Shown: positions 1 through 6,617, counted from the first letter of the stretch. The stretch is 8,846 bases of DNA from Geodermatophilaceae bacterium (GCA_013812385.1 JACCTM010000143.1:1-8846); one strand, 5' to 3'. Notes: generated by a model not told the origin, from the letters alone. Made by a program: numbers and translations.

Positions 1-50
1 TCGGCGGACTCACACCTGACACCACAGCTCCACATGCCGATCCGTACCGT

Positions 51-68
51 CACGCCACGGGAGGCGTG
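51..68. repeat. Small perfect hairpin upstream of the first gene
   Basis: CACGCC (51-56) and GGCGTG (63-68) are perfect 6-base arms around a 6-base loop. No T-tract follows, so it is only a weak candidate for the terminator of a gene ending to the left of the window, or a chance hairpin in GC-rich DNA. Nothing else in 1-143 could be supported. A GTG at 66 opens the same frame as the next gene but lies inside this hairpin and is not the preferred start. Confidence 0.25.
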
Positions 69-130
69 CACAAGGGTTCTTACCGTCGGGCCTGCATTGC
101 CAGCGGCTTTGCCTACGGACCGTCGGCAAC

Positions 131-134
131 GAGG
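131..134 (+). promoter_or_regulatory. Ribosome binding site deciding the start of the first gene
   Basis: GAGG lies nine bases before the ATG at 144, which is normal Shine-Dalgarno spacing. It touches the alternative ATG at 135 with no spacing at all. This favours 144 over 135 and over the GTG at 66. Confidence 0.45.
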
Positions 135-143
135 ATGTTCGGC

Positions 144-770
144 ATGAGGCTCTACGCACAAACGCCGTTGCGACGCACTCGCCAGCTGGTCGGGGACCTG
201 ATCCTGCTGGCCTGGTGCCTCGCGTGGATTCTGATTGCTGACTTCCTTCACGATCTGGTCAGCGAGCTGGCGGGTCCGGGTCGATTGTTGGAGGATGCTG
301 GCCGTGATCTGACCGGCAGTATGCGCGAGGTGAGCGCTACCGTCGGAGATGTCCCGATCGCCGGCGATGCGCTGCGCGCCCCCTTCGACCTGGCCGGAGA
401 CGTTGGAGACGGCCTTCGGGACGCAGGGCAGGCGCAGCAGGACACCGTTGCCGCGCTGGCCTTTTGGCTCGCGTTGGTGATCGCGGTACTGCCGATCGGA
501 TGGGCGCTGTTCCGCTGGTTGCCGGCGCGGGCGCGGTGGATGCGGGAGGCGGCTGCAGCCCGGCGCATGATCTATGACGTGGAGCTCTTCGCGCTGCGAG
601 CACTGACCAACCGCTCGCTGAGCGAACTGGCCACTCTCGGGAACGCCCCTGCGGCGGCCCTGTGGTCCGGTGACCGGACGGTCGTCCTCGCTCTGGCCCG
701 ACTCGAGCTCGCCGCACTCGGGCTGCGCCCACCCGCTCTGCCGACCGAACGGTCGGCAAGTCTGACCTGA
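144..770 (+). CDS. Two-helix membrane protein of unknown function
   Basis: I do not recognise the 208-residue product as a named family; its function is unknown. Two hydrophobic segments are clear: about residues 18-36 (LILLAWCLAWILIADFL) and about 103-125 (ALAFWLALVIAVLPIGWALF). A basic N-terminus (RLYAQTPLRRTRQ) precedes the first. The loop between them (about 40-102) is rich in Gly, Asp and Ala with an amphipathic look (LLEDAGRDLTGSMREVSATVGD) and could be a short extracytoplasmic helical segment. The second helix is followed by a strongly basic stretch (RWLPARARWMREAAAARR), which suggests both termini are cytoplasmic. The C-terminal part (about 140-208) looks like a small soluble helical domain. 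The start at 144 is chosen for the GAGG at 131-134. The gene converges on the acyl-CoA dehydrogenase gene, and a strong hairpin overlaps its last codons. Coding potential is good, and no longer plausible ORF competes. Confidence 0.75.
   Translation: MRLYAQTPLRRTRQLVGDLILLAWCLAWILIADFLHDLVSELAGPGRLLEDAGRDLTGSMREVSATVGDVPIAGDALRAPFDLAGDVGDGLRDAGQAQQDTVAALAFWLALVIAVLPIGWALFRWLPARARWMREAAAARRMIYDVELFALRALTNRSLSELATLGNAPAAALWSGDRTVVLALARLELAALGLRPPALPTERSASLT
739..758. terminator. Hairpin at the convergent gene ends (possible bidirectional terminator)
   Basis: TGCCGACC (739-746) and GGTCGGCA (751-758) form a perfect 8-base-pair stem around the loop GAAC. It lies inside the last codons of the + strand membrane protein gene and about 40 bases beyond the stop of the minus-strand acyl-CoA dehydrogenase gene. 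It could therefore stop transcripts from both sides. There is no run of T on either side, so it is not a classical intrinsic terminator. Actinobacterial terminators often lack one. Confidence 0.4.
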
Positions 771-797
771 CCCCACGACCAGCACGACCAGGTCGGA

Positions 798-1949
798 TCA
801 GGTGAAGGCGGAGATCCCGGTGACCGCCCGACCGATCAGCAGCTTCTGCACCTGGCTCGTGCCCTCGTACAACGTCGTCACTCGCGCGTCGCGCAGGAGT
901 TTGCCGACGATGAACTCGTCGACGTACCCGTACCCGCCATGCACCTGCACTGCCGCATTCGCGGCGCGGACCGACATCTCCGAGGCGTAATACTTGGCCA
1001 TCGACGCGGCAAGCGTGTGCCGCTGGCCCCGGCCCTTGGTGTCGGCGCACTTCCAGGTCAGCAGTCGCGAGGCCTCGACCTCGACCGCGGTGTCGGCGAT
1101 CAGCTCCTGGATCAGCTGGAAGCCCGCGATCGGACGACCGAACTGCTTGCGCTCGGTGGCGTACGCCGTCATCACCTCGAGCGCGGACTGGCCGACCCCG
1201 GTACACGAGGCGCCCAAGGACATCCGGCCGTCGTCGAGGGCCGACAGCGCCACCTTGATGCCGTTGCCCGCGCCGCCCAGCAACGCGTCGTCGCCCACGA
1301 CGACGTCGGTCAAAGTCAGTTCGGCCGTGTCGCAGGAGCGCAGACCGAGCTTGCCGTGGATCGGCTTGGCCTCGAACCCATCCGCGTCATTGGGTACGAG
1401 GAACGCTGAAACCCCTTTGGCACCTGGGCCTCCGGTACGGGCCATGAACAGCGTGACACCGGCGATGGTCCCGTTCGTGATGAAGATCTTCGACCCGTTG
1501 AGCTGGTAGCCGCCGTCCACTTTCTCCGCGGTGGACCGCAGGCTCGCCGGATCCGAGCCGGCGTCAGGCTCGGTCAGACCGAAGCAGCCCAGGCAATCAC
1601 CGGTCGCCATCCGCGGCAGCCATTGCTGCTTCTGCTCATCCGTACCCCAACGCTCGATCGATCCAGCGACCAGGCCGAGGTGAACGGACACGATCGAGCG
1701 GACGTTGCTGTCGCCGCGAGCGAGTTCCTCGATCAGCAGCACGTAGCTCATCGGGTCGGCGCCGCTGCCGCCGTACTCCTCCGGAATGGTCAGGCCGATC
1801 CACCCGTCTCGGCGCAGGCCTTCGAGGGCCTCGCTCGGGAACGTCTCGGTCCGGTCGTTCTCGATCGCCTTGGGCGCGACCACCTTGTCGACCCAGCTGC
1901 GCACGGCCTCGCGTACGGCGGCCTGTTCGGTGTCCAGTGTCAGATCCAC
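798..1949 (-). CDS. Acyl-CoA dehydrogenase (FAD-dependent)
   Basis: A complete 383-residue acyl-CoA dehydrogenase of usual length. These enzymes introduce the alpha-beta double bond into acyl-CoA thioesters in fatty-acid or branched-chain amino-acid breakdown and pass electrons to electron-transfer flavoprotein. The N-terminal helical domain (about 1-120) is followed by the first family signature (CFGLTEPDAGSDPAS, 122-136), the middle beta domain (about 121-230) and the C-terminal helical domain. The latter holds the flavin-contacting segment ERKQFGRPI (266-274), the second signature QVHGGYGY (335-342) and the catalytic base Glu362 in LYEGTSQVQ. The ending GRAVTGISAF resembles glutaryl-CoA dehydrogenase and several actinobacterial paralogues, but the substrate cannot be assigned. 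The start is GTG at 1949, supported by GGAGG ten bases upstream (1960-1964) with AAGGG next to it. It is the last gene of the minus-strand run. The 115-base gap before it is larger than the other gaps, so it may have its own promoter; I see no clear one. Confidence 0.95.
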   Translation of the reverse strand: MDLTLDTEQAAVREAVRSWVDKVVAPKAIENDRTETFPSEALEGLRRDGWIGLTIPEEYGGSGADPMSYVLLIEELARGDSNVRSIVSVHLGLVAGSIERWGTDEQKQQWLPRMATGDCLGCFGLTEPDAGSDPASLRSTAEKVDGGYQLNGSKIFITNGTIAGVTLFMARTGGPGAKGVSAFLVPNDADGFEAKPIHGKLGLRSCDTAELTLTDVVVGDDALLGGAGNGIKVALSALDDGRMSLGASCTGVGQSALEVMTAYATERKQFGRPIAGFQLIQELIADTAVEVEASRLLTWKCADTKGRGQRHTLAASMAKYYASEMSVRAANAAVQVHGGYGYVDEFIVGKLLRDARVTTLYEGTSQVQKLLIGRAVTGISAFT

Positions 1950-2035
1950 GGCTTCCCTTCCTCCGACCCGAATCTAGCTGGGCCAGCTCTGCGGGTTCTT
2001 CTCGTGCCTTGCTGCTGCTGCAGAACCGGCACAGC

Positions 2036-2050
2036 GCGGGCAACACCCGC
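2036..2050 (-). terminator. Weak hairpin after the PHP gene
   Basis: In the gap 1950-2064, GCGGG (2036-2040) and CCCGC (2046-2050) form a 5-base-pair stem with a 5-base loop, 15 bases past the stop of the PHP gene. There is no T-tract. A second short inverted repeat (AGCTGG/CCAGCT, 1976-1988) lies nearer the acyl-CoA dehydrogenase gene. Either could be chance in such GC-rich DNA. Confidence 0.25.
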
Positions 2051-2064
2051 AAGAGCCGAGGCGG

Positions 2065-3102
2065 TCAGCGATGCCGAGCCGTCCAGGCCAGCAGGTCCTC
2101 GGCGGTCCGGGTGTTGATCACCGATTCCGCGGTGACCCCGCATTCCTCGGCGCGCTCGCAGCCGTACGGTTGCCAGTCCAGCTGGCCGGGCGCGTGTGCG
2201 TCGGTGTCGATGCTGAACTCACAGCCCATCTCCACCGCCATCCTGAGCAGCCGCTTGGGTGGATCGAGTCGTTCGGGCCGGCTGTTGATCTCGACCGCGA
2301 CGCCGAACTCCTTGCACGCGGTGAAGACCAGCTCCGGGTCGAACTGGCTCTCACCGCGCTGGCCGCGTCCTCCGGTCACGAGTCGCCCGGTGCAGTGCCC
2401 GAGCACGTCGGTGTGCGGATTGGCGATCGCCGTGCACATTCGCACCGTCATCGCATCGCGCGGCATCTTCAGTTTGGAGTGCACGCTGGCCACCACCACG
2501 TCGAGCCGGGAGAGCAACTCGTCGGTCTGGTCCAGAGATCCGTCGTCCAGGATGTCGACCTCGATGCCGGTCAGGATCCGGAACGGGGCGAGTTCTTCGT
2601 TGAGCGCCGCGACGACGTCAAGCTGTTTCATGAGCCGCCCAGCCGAAAGTCCGTTGGCGACGGTCAGTCGGGGCGAGTGGTCGGTCAGCACGACGTACTC
2701 GTGCCCGAGATCTCTTGCCGTACGGGCCATCTCGTCGATCGGGCTGCCGCCGTCGGACCAATCGGAGTGGGTGTGCAAGTCCCCGCGTAGGGCAGCCCGG
2801 AGCTCGGTGCCACCGGCGCACACTGGCTGATCGGCGCCTCCTTCGAGCTTGACCAGGTAGTCCGGCGTCTGTCCGCGGGCGGCCTGCAGGATGGCGGCGG
2901 CTGTCTTGTCACCGATGCCCTTGAGTTCCTGGAGCGTGCCGGCGGCAATCCGCGCGGCGAGTTCACCGTCGGGCAGCGCGGCCAGGACAGCAGCGGCGCC
3001 CCGGAAGGCCTTGACTCGGTAGGTCGGTTCGCGGCTGCGTTCGAGCAGGAACCCGATCCGGCGCAACGCAGCGATCGGATCCCCGGCCACGTCACCGCTC
3101 AT
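2065..3102 (-). CDS. Helix-hairpin-helix plus PHP-domain metal-dependent hydrolase (PolX-like without the polymerase core)
   Basis: A 345-residue protein with two parts. Residues about 8-85 resemble the N-terminal domain of family X DNA polymerases, with a helix-hairpin-helix motif LQELKGIGDKTAAAI (57-71), a known DNA-binding fold. Residues about 106-320 form a PHP (polymerase and histidinol phosphatase) domain with the full metal-ligand set: His-X-His in DLHTHSDWSDG (108-118), TDHSP (140-144), Glu181 in TGIEVDI, SVHSK (206-210), GHCTGR (235-240), VEINSRPERLDPP (270-282) and DTDAHAPGQL (299-308). Full bacterial PolX is about 570 residues and has the nucleotidyltransferase palm between these parts; here it is absent. 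PHP domains of PolX act as phosphoesterases or 3'-5' exonucleases, so a DNA-repair nuclease role is likely but inferred. The start at 3102 is chosen for GGGAGG at 3111-3116, eight bases upstream. A longer frame to 3162 would run into the inverted repeat. It starts 26 bases after malQ and is probably co-transcribed with it. Confidence 0.9.
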   Translation of the reverse strand: MSGDVAGDPIAALRRIGFLLERSREPTYRVKAFRGAAAVLAALPDGELAARIAAGTLQELKGIGDKTAAAILQAARGQTPDYLVKLEGGADQPVCAGGTELRAALRGDLHTHSDWSDGGSPIDEMARTARDLGHEYVVLTDHSPRLTVANGLSAGRLMKQLDVVAALNEELAPFRILTGIEVDILDDGSLDQTDELLSRLDVVVASVHSKLKMPRDAMTVRMCTAIANPHTDVLGHCTGRLVTGGRGQRGESQFDPELVFTACKEFGVAVEINSRPERLDPPKRLLRMAVEMGCEFSIDTDAHAPGQLDWQPYGCERAEECGVTAESVINTRTAEDLLAWTARHR

Positions 3103-3110
3103 GACCCCAC

Positions 3111-3116
3111 CCTCCC
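3111..3116 (-). promoter_or_regulatory. Ribosome binding site of the PHP gene
   Basis: GGGAGG on the minus strand ends eight bases before the ATG at 3102. It fixes that start against the longer reading frame. The foot of the neighbouring inverted repeat (3126) is only nine bases upstream, so folding of that hairpin could affect access to this site. Confidence 0.6.
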
Positions 3117-3125
3117 GAACCCATG

Positions 3126-3176
3126 GACTCAAGGACCCCTTGTGCAAATAGGTTTGGCACAAGGGGTCCTTGAGTC
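3126..3176. repeat. Perfect 20-base-pair inverted repeat at the malQ 3' end
   Basis: The arm 3126-3145 (GACTCAAGGACCCCTTGTGC) is exactly complementary to 3157-3176, around an 11-base spacer. AAA (3146-3148) and TTT (3153-3155) in the spacer could add three pairs past a one-base bulge. The malQ stop codon (3129-3131) lies within it, and about the last 15 malQ codons are encoded by it. No T-tract follows on the minus strand. It could be a terminator-like or mRNA-protecting hairpin between malQ and the PHP gene, or one copy of a dispersed palindromic repeat (REP or MITE type). The sequence alone cannot tell which. Confidence 0.85.
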
Positions 3177-5129
3177 AGTCGGGGGGTCGTTGATGGCGGC
3201 GCTCAGGGTCTTGGCGATGGCGTTCGCGGTCGGGTGGCCGGCCAAGTCCTCGATCCGTACCGGCATCGGCAGTGCCCAGTTGTCCCGGGCCGGTGCTCCC
3301 GGAACGTTGGGTCGCCGCTCGTCGGCCACGGCGTCTTCCAAGGTGGCCGACAGCAGGGCGGCCGGGCTGCGGGCCAGTAACTCGTAGGCAGCCACCACCG
3401 CTGATGGGGGACTTGCCTGCTCCGACAACCCGGCGGGTCCCAATCGAGCACGAAGCTCGGCGGCTCCGGCGACCAGGCTGTCGTCGGCGGACGTGCTGAA
3501 GCGCCGCTGCTCGGCGAGATCCGCACCCGACCACAGTCCGGCGACGGTCGGCAGATCATGCGTGGTCACCGCGGCCATCGACATGGTCGGCCACTGTTCG
3601 GGTGCATGCTCCTCGAACCAGAGCAGCTTGTACGACAAGATCGCGTGCTCAGCCATCGCCTCGCGGACACCGGGCTCGACGGTTCCGAGGTCTTCGCCCA
3701 CGACGATCGCTTGCGCCCGATGACTTTCCAGCGCAACGATGTTCAGCAGGTCCGCGCTCGGATAGCGGACGTAGGCACCCTCCGTGGGCGATCCATCGGC
3801 CGGAAGCCACCACAACCGGAACAGCCCCATGACGTGATCGATGCGCAGGCCGCCGGTAGTCGCCATCGTCGCCCGAATCGCGGCGATGAAAGCGTCGTAG
3901 TCGGCCGCGCGCATCCGCCATGGGATCAGCGGCGGGGAGCCCCAGTTCTGACCCTCGGTGCTGAACAGGTCCGGCGGCGCGCCGATCCGTACGCCGTCGG
4001 CGAGCTGGTCCTGCCATGCCCAGGCGTCCGCACCACCACCGTCCACCCCGATCGGCAGGTCCTGCAGCACGGTCATCCCGGCGGTGGCGGTGCGCAACTG
4101 CTGCTCCAAGGTCCACTGCAGCCAGGAATGAAAGGCGATTCGCGGCTCGTGATCGGCGCGGAAGCGGGCCACCGCCGCACCGTCGGGTCGACGCAGATCG
4201 GCCGGCCAGTCGTGGAAGTCCAGGCCGAAGTCATCGGCCAGCGCGCACCAGGTGGCGAACTCCGCGAGCGCCTGGCCGGACTCCGCTCGCCACTGGGCGA
4301 AATCGGCGTCCCCGCCTGTTGCGTCGAAGATCTGTTGCAGGGCTTGGCGTTTGACCCGCCAGACCGCGTCGCGGTCGATCAACGGGAGTTCGGACAATGT
4401 TCGCCCGGCCTTCTGAGCCGCTGTGAGGTCGACGGCCTCGGCTTCCGGGAGGTCCTCGATCCGGAGATAGAGCGGGTTGCGGAATCGACGGCTGGCGGGC
4501 AGGTACGGCGAGGGCTCCTGCGGGTACGTCGGTGCCACGGCGTGCAGCGGGTTGACCAGCAGGAAACCCGCCCCCGACTCCTTGGCCCAGTCGCAGATCG
4601 ACCGCAGGTCGCCCAGGTCACCGAAGCCCCAACTGGAGTCCGAGCGGGCGGCGTACAGCTGCACCGTCCACCCCCAGGCTCGCCAGCCCTCGGGTAGCCA
4701 GCAGCGTCCCGGGGAGACGATGAGCATTCGGCCTGGACCGCCGTCAGACGTTCGTACCCGGTGGTAGCCCAGGGGGAAGTCGGTCGGAACCTGCGCGCTC
4801 AGCTGACGGGCGGAACCATCCTCCAAGACAACGTCGAGCGGGCCCGCGACGCCGGGCAGACCGGTGAGTGGGTCTCCGGGCCGCACGACCAACGGCGCGG
4901 TTTCCTCGAGATCGGCCGGTGGTTGACCGATGGCCGCCCGCAACGTCTCGATGGTCTCGTGGCCCACCGTCTGCTCGACCTCGTGGGCATCCACCCAACG
5001 CAGGTCGATGCCCCAGCCGTCAGTGGACCCGGTCGTTCCCTGGTCCGCTGACCGCACTTTCTCCGGAGAATGTCGCGTCTGCGCGCTTCCTGACCGCACT
5101 TTCTCCGGAGAAAGTCCCTCGCTGGTCAT
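3129..5129 (-). CDS. malQ: 4-alpha-glucanotransferase (amylomaltase, GH77)
   Basis: A 666-residue cytoplasmic enzyme that transfers alpha-1,4-glucan segments between maltodextrins (glycogen and maltose metabolism). The GH77 barrel is intact: NPLHAVAPTYPQEPSPYLP (193-211), PIGVDGGGADAW (359-370), the loop GAPPDLFSTEGQNWGSP (383-399), nucleophile Asp431 in LRIDHVMG, acid/base Glu479 in VGEDLG and Asp525 in TTHDLP. An N-terminal domain (about 38-150, starting at WGIDLRW) is typical of the longer bacterial MalQ. The ATG at 5129 lies nine bases after the preceding gene's stop and lacks a clear Shine-Dalgarno site. Residues 1-36 contain SPEKVRS twice, encoded by two DNA repeats. The other possible starts upstream of WGID, GTG at 5099 and 5057, lie inside those repeats with GGAG only three bases away. 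The last ~15 residues and the stop come from the inverted repeat at 3126-3176. Both ends are thus probably not conserved family sequence, while the core should be active. Confidence 0.93.
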   Translation of the reverse strand: MTSEGLSPEKVRSGSAQTRHSPEKVRSADQGTTGSTDGWGIDLRWVDAHEVEQTVGHETIETLRAAIGQPPADLEETAPLVVRPGDPLTGLPGVAGPLDVVLEDGSARQLSAQVPTDFPLGYHRVRTSDGGPGRMLIVSPGRCWLPEGWRAWGWTVQLYAARSDSSWGFGDLGDLRSICDWAKESGAGFLLVNPLHAVAPTYPQEPSPYLPASRRFRNPLYLRIEDLPEAEAVDLTAAQKAGRTLSELPLIDRDAVWRVKRQALQQIFDATGGDADFAQWRAESGQALAEFATWCALADDFGLDFHDWPADLRRPDGAAVARFRADHEPRIAFHSWLQWTLEQQLRTATAGMTVLQDLPIGVDGGGADAWAWQDQLADGVRIGAPPDLFSTEGQNWGSPPLIPWRMRAADYDAFIAAIRATMATTGGLRIDHVMGLFRLWWLPADGSPTEGAYVRYPSADLLNIVALESHRAQAIVVGEDLGTVEPGVREAMAEHAILSYKLLWFEEHAPEQWPTMSMAAVTTHDLPTVAGLWSGADLAEQRRFSTSADDSLVAGAAELRARLGPAGLSEQASPPSAVVAAYELLARSPAALLSATLEDAVADERRPNVPGAPARDNWALPMPVRIEDLAGHPTANAIAKTLSAAINDPPTDSRTPCAKPICTRGP
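5048..5070. repeat. Direct repeat copy 1 with palindromic core, in the malQ 5' region
   Basis: This 23-base unit is identical to 5090-5112. Its core TTCTCCGGAGAA (5059-5070) is a perfect 12-base palindrome. Bases to the right (to about 5079) match the inverse of the left side only partly. On the minus strand it encodes SPEKVRS (malQ codons 21-27). It could be a degenerate copy of a longer palindromic repeat or one of two tandem operators. Confidence 0.8.
5090..5115. repeat. Direct repeat copy 2 with an 18-base perfect palindrome, in the malQ 5' region
   Basis: Positions 5090-5112 repeat 5048-5070 exactly. Here the palindrome is longer: ACTTTCTCCGGAGAAAGT (5098-5115) is perfect over 18 bases. 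The two centres are 42 bases apart, which is both 14 codons and about four DNA turns. The unit encodes malQ codons 7-13 (SPEKVRS) and lies 12 bases inside the annotated ATG. Confidence 0.8.
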
Positions 5130-5138
5130 GAACTCGGC

Positions 5139-6611
5139 TCAGAGATCGTGCGGGCGGTAGACGATCAGCTTGCCCGGTCGCTTGACGAAGTGGAACTCGG
5201 TGGCCGACTCCGCAGGCTCACCGTCGCGGGCGATCTCCTGCGGTCCGGACAGCGAACGGACCACGACCTCTTTGACCATCTGGTCGCGATAGAGGCCGGT
5301 GTGCTCGGTGATGCCGAAGATCTGGGTGAGCACCGTACGGCTGCGGCTCCACTTGGTGTCCGCGCGCAGGTACTGCAGGTCGAGCAGCCCATCCTCCAAC
5401 CGTGGTCGCCAGGCCGGCGAGAGGCCACGGGGGGTGTACGAGCAGTTGCCGACGAACACGATCCACGCCGAGACCGTGGTGCCGTTGAGATCCATCCGGA
5501 TCGGCTTCTGATCGTGCAGGACTTGGGCCGCGGCGATCACCAGCGAAGGCCACTTCCCCAAACGCGGGGCCAGCTCGTCCCGGCGGCGCACCATCTCCGG
5601 GTAGGCGCCGATGCTCGCAGTGTTGAGGAACGGGATGCCGCCGACTTCGGCGATGTCGACCCGTACCGCCTCGCCTGCCTCCACAGCCGAGACGACGTCA
5701 TCCAGCGACCGGATACCGACGTCGGCGGCGAAGTGATTCAGCGTGCCGGCCGGAATGACGGCCAGCGGCAGGTTGTGGGCGACCGCGACTGCGGCTGCGG
5801 CGGCGACGGTTCCGTCTCCTCCGGCCACGCCCAAGGCCTTGGCGCGCGGAGCTGCCTCGTCGAGCAGCTCGGCCAGCAGGCTGTCCGGGGTGAGTTCGAT
5901 GATCTCGGCGGCGGGCAGAGCGGCGCGGAGCAGGCCGACGCTGTCGTCGCTGGCACCGCCCGAGTTGGGGTTGACCGCGATGACCATGCCGGCACCGCCG
6001 GGAAGTGACGGTGCCACCTGGGTGGTGCGTACCTTGGCGGGGCGGGCGGGGCGGACCTTCCACCAGTGCTGAGAGGCCAGCGCCAAGCCGGTACCGATGC
6101 CGAACCCGGCGAGCACATCACCGGGATAGTGCACGCCGACCCGGATCCGCGAGAAACCGACGGCCAGCGCGATCGGCGCGACGGCAACGCCAACCAGCGG
6201 TGCCTCGAGGGCCACTCCGGTGGCGAATGCTGCAGCCGAGGCCGAGTGGCCACTGGGAAAGGAGAAGGTCCTCGGGGCGCGACGCAAGGTCCGGGCCACC
6301 GGTTTGTCAGGATATGCGACCGGCCGCACGCGACGGAAGATCGGCTTGATCACGCCGTTGCTCAGCGCGCTGCTCACCCACAACGAGCCCATCCCACGGA
6401 ACGCGGCGCGACGGGTCGGTCCCTTGCGCGTTCCCAGGATGGCTGCGATGACCAGCCAGAGCTTGCCCTTGTTCGCCGCCTGGGACAGCCAAGTCAGCCA
6501 GCGATCGGTCGGGTTGTTCGGCAGATCGTGCACGCTCGTAAAAAGCTGTAGGTCCAGCGGCGTCTTCTTCGGCGTGAGCGCGGCGGGCATGAGCGTCTGT
6601 CGTCGTGGCAT
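5139..6611 (-). CDS. Fused PAP2-family phosphatase and diacylglycerol-kinase-family lipid kinase
   Basis: A 490-residue two-domain membrane protein. The N-terminal part (about 40-185) is a PAP2 phosphatase with its three motifs in order: KPIFRRVRP (89-97), PSGH (119-122) and SRIRVGVHYPGD (154-165), among several hydrophobic segments. A basic Pro/Ala linker (about 186-206) leads to a diacylglycerol-kinase/YegS-like catalytic domain: VNPNSGG (213-219), the nucleotide-binding GVAGGDGTVAAA (261-272), IPAGTLNHFA (286-295) and a C-terminal beta-rich part with LEDGLLDL (405-412). This fused architecture is known in actinobacteria. PAP2 enzymes dephosphorylate lipids such as phosphatidic acid or undecaprenyl pyrophosphate, and the kinase domain phosphorylates a lipid alcohol; the actual substrates are unknown. 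The ATG at 6611 has no Shine-Dalgarno site but has a -10-like hexamer six bases upstream, suggesting leaderless translation. ATG 6590 is an alternative. Its stop is nine bases before malQ, so the two are probably co-transcribed. Confidence 0.92.
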   Translation of the reverse strand: MPRRQTLMPAALTPKKTPLDLQLFTSVHDLPNNPTDRWLTWLSQAANKGKLWLVIAAILGTRKGPTRRAAFRGMGSLWVSSALSNGVIKPIFRRVRPVAYPDKPVARTLRRAPRTFSFPSGHSASAAAFATGVALEAPLVGVAVAPIALAVGFSRIRVGVHYPGDVLAGFGIGTGLALASQHWWKVRPARPAKVRTTQVAPSLPGGAGMVIAVNPNSGGASDDSVGLLRAALPAAEIIELTPDSLLAELLDEAAPRAKALGVAGGDGTVAAAAAVAVAHNLPLAVIPAGTLNHFAADVGIRSLDDVVSAVEAGEAVRVDIAEVGGIPFLNTASIGAYPEMVRRRDELAPRLGKWPSLVIAAAQVLHDQKPIRMDLNGTTVSAWIVFVGNCSYTPRGLSPAWRPRLEDGLLDLQYLRADTKWSRSRTVLTQIFGITEHTGLYRDQMVKEVVVRSLSGPQEIARDGEPAESATEFHFVKRPGKLIVYRPHDL

Positions 6612-6617
6612 CCGGCG

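Noticed and set aside
66..143. N-terminal extension of the first gene from GTG 66
   Set aside because: There is no Shine-Dalgarno site and it starts inside a hairpin. ATG 144 has GAGG at proper spacing and leads straight into the basic N-terminus and first membrane helix.
1950..2064. A possible small gene in the 115-base gap, including a Gln/Leu repeat peptide from GCTGCTGCTG
   Set aside because: No frame begins with a supported start and ribosome binding site. The short triplet run is a minor GC-rich repeat.
1937..2830. Plus-strand reading frame of 297 codons spanning the gap between the acyl-CoA dehydrogenase and PHP genes
   Set aside because: Ser/Arg-rich translation typical of an antisense frame. 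It overlaps most of the PHP gene, whose metal-binding motifs are complete.
3103..3162. N-terminal extension of the PHP protein to 3162
   Set aside because: The extra residues are encoded mainly by the inverted repeat and overlap the malQ end. ATG 3102 has a strong ribosome binding site.
3558..4697. Plus-strand reading frame of 379 codons opposite malQ
   Set aside because: Composition is Arg/Gly/Val-rich with no recognisable motif. The minus strand carries intact GH77 catalytic motifs across the same span.
5148..6008. Plus-strand reading frame of 286 codons opposite the lipid kinase domain
   Set aside because: Shadow of the real gene; it has no motifs and no ribosome binding site.
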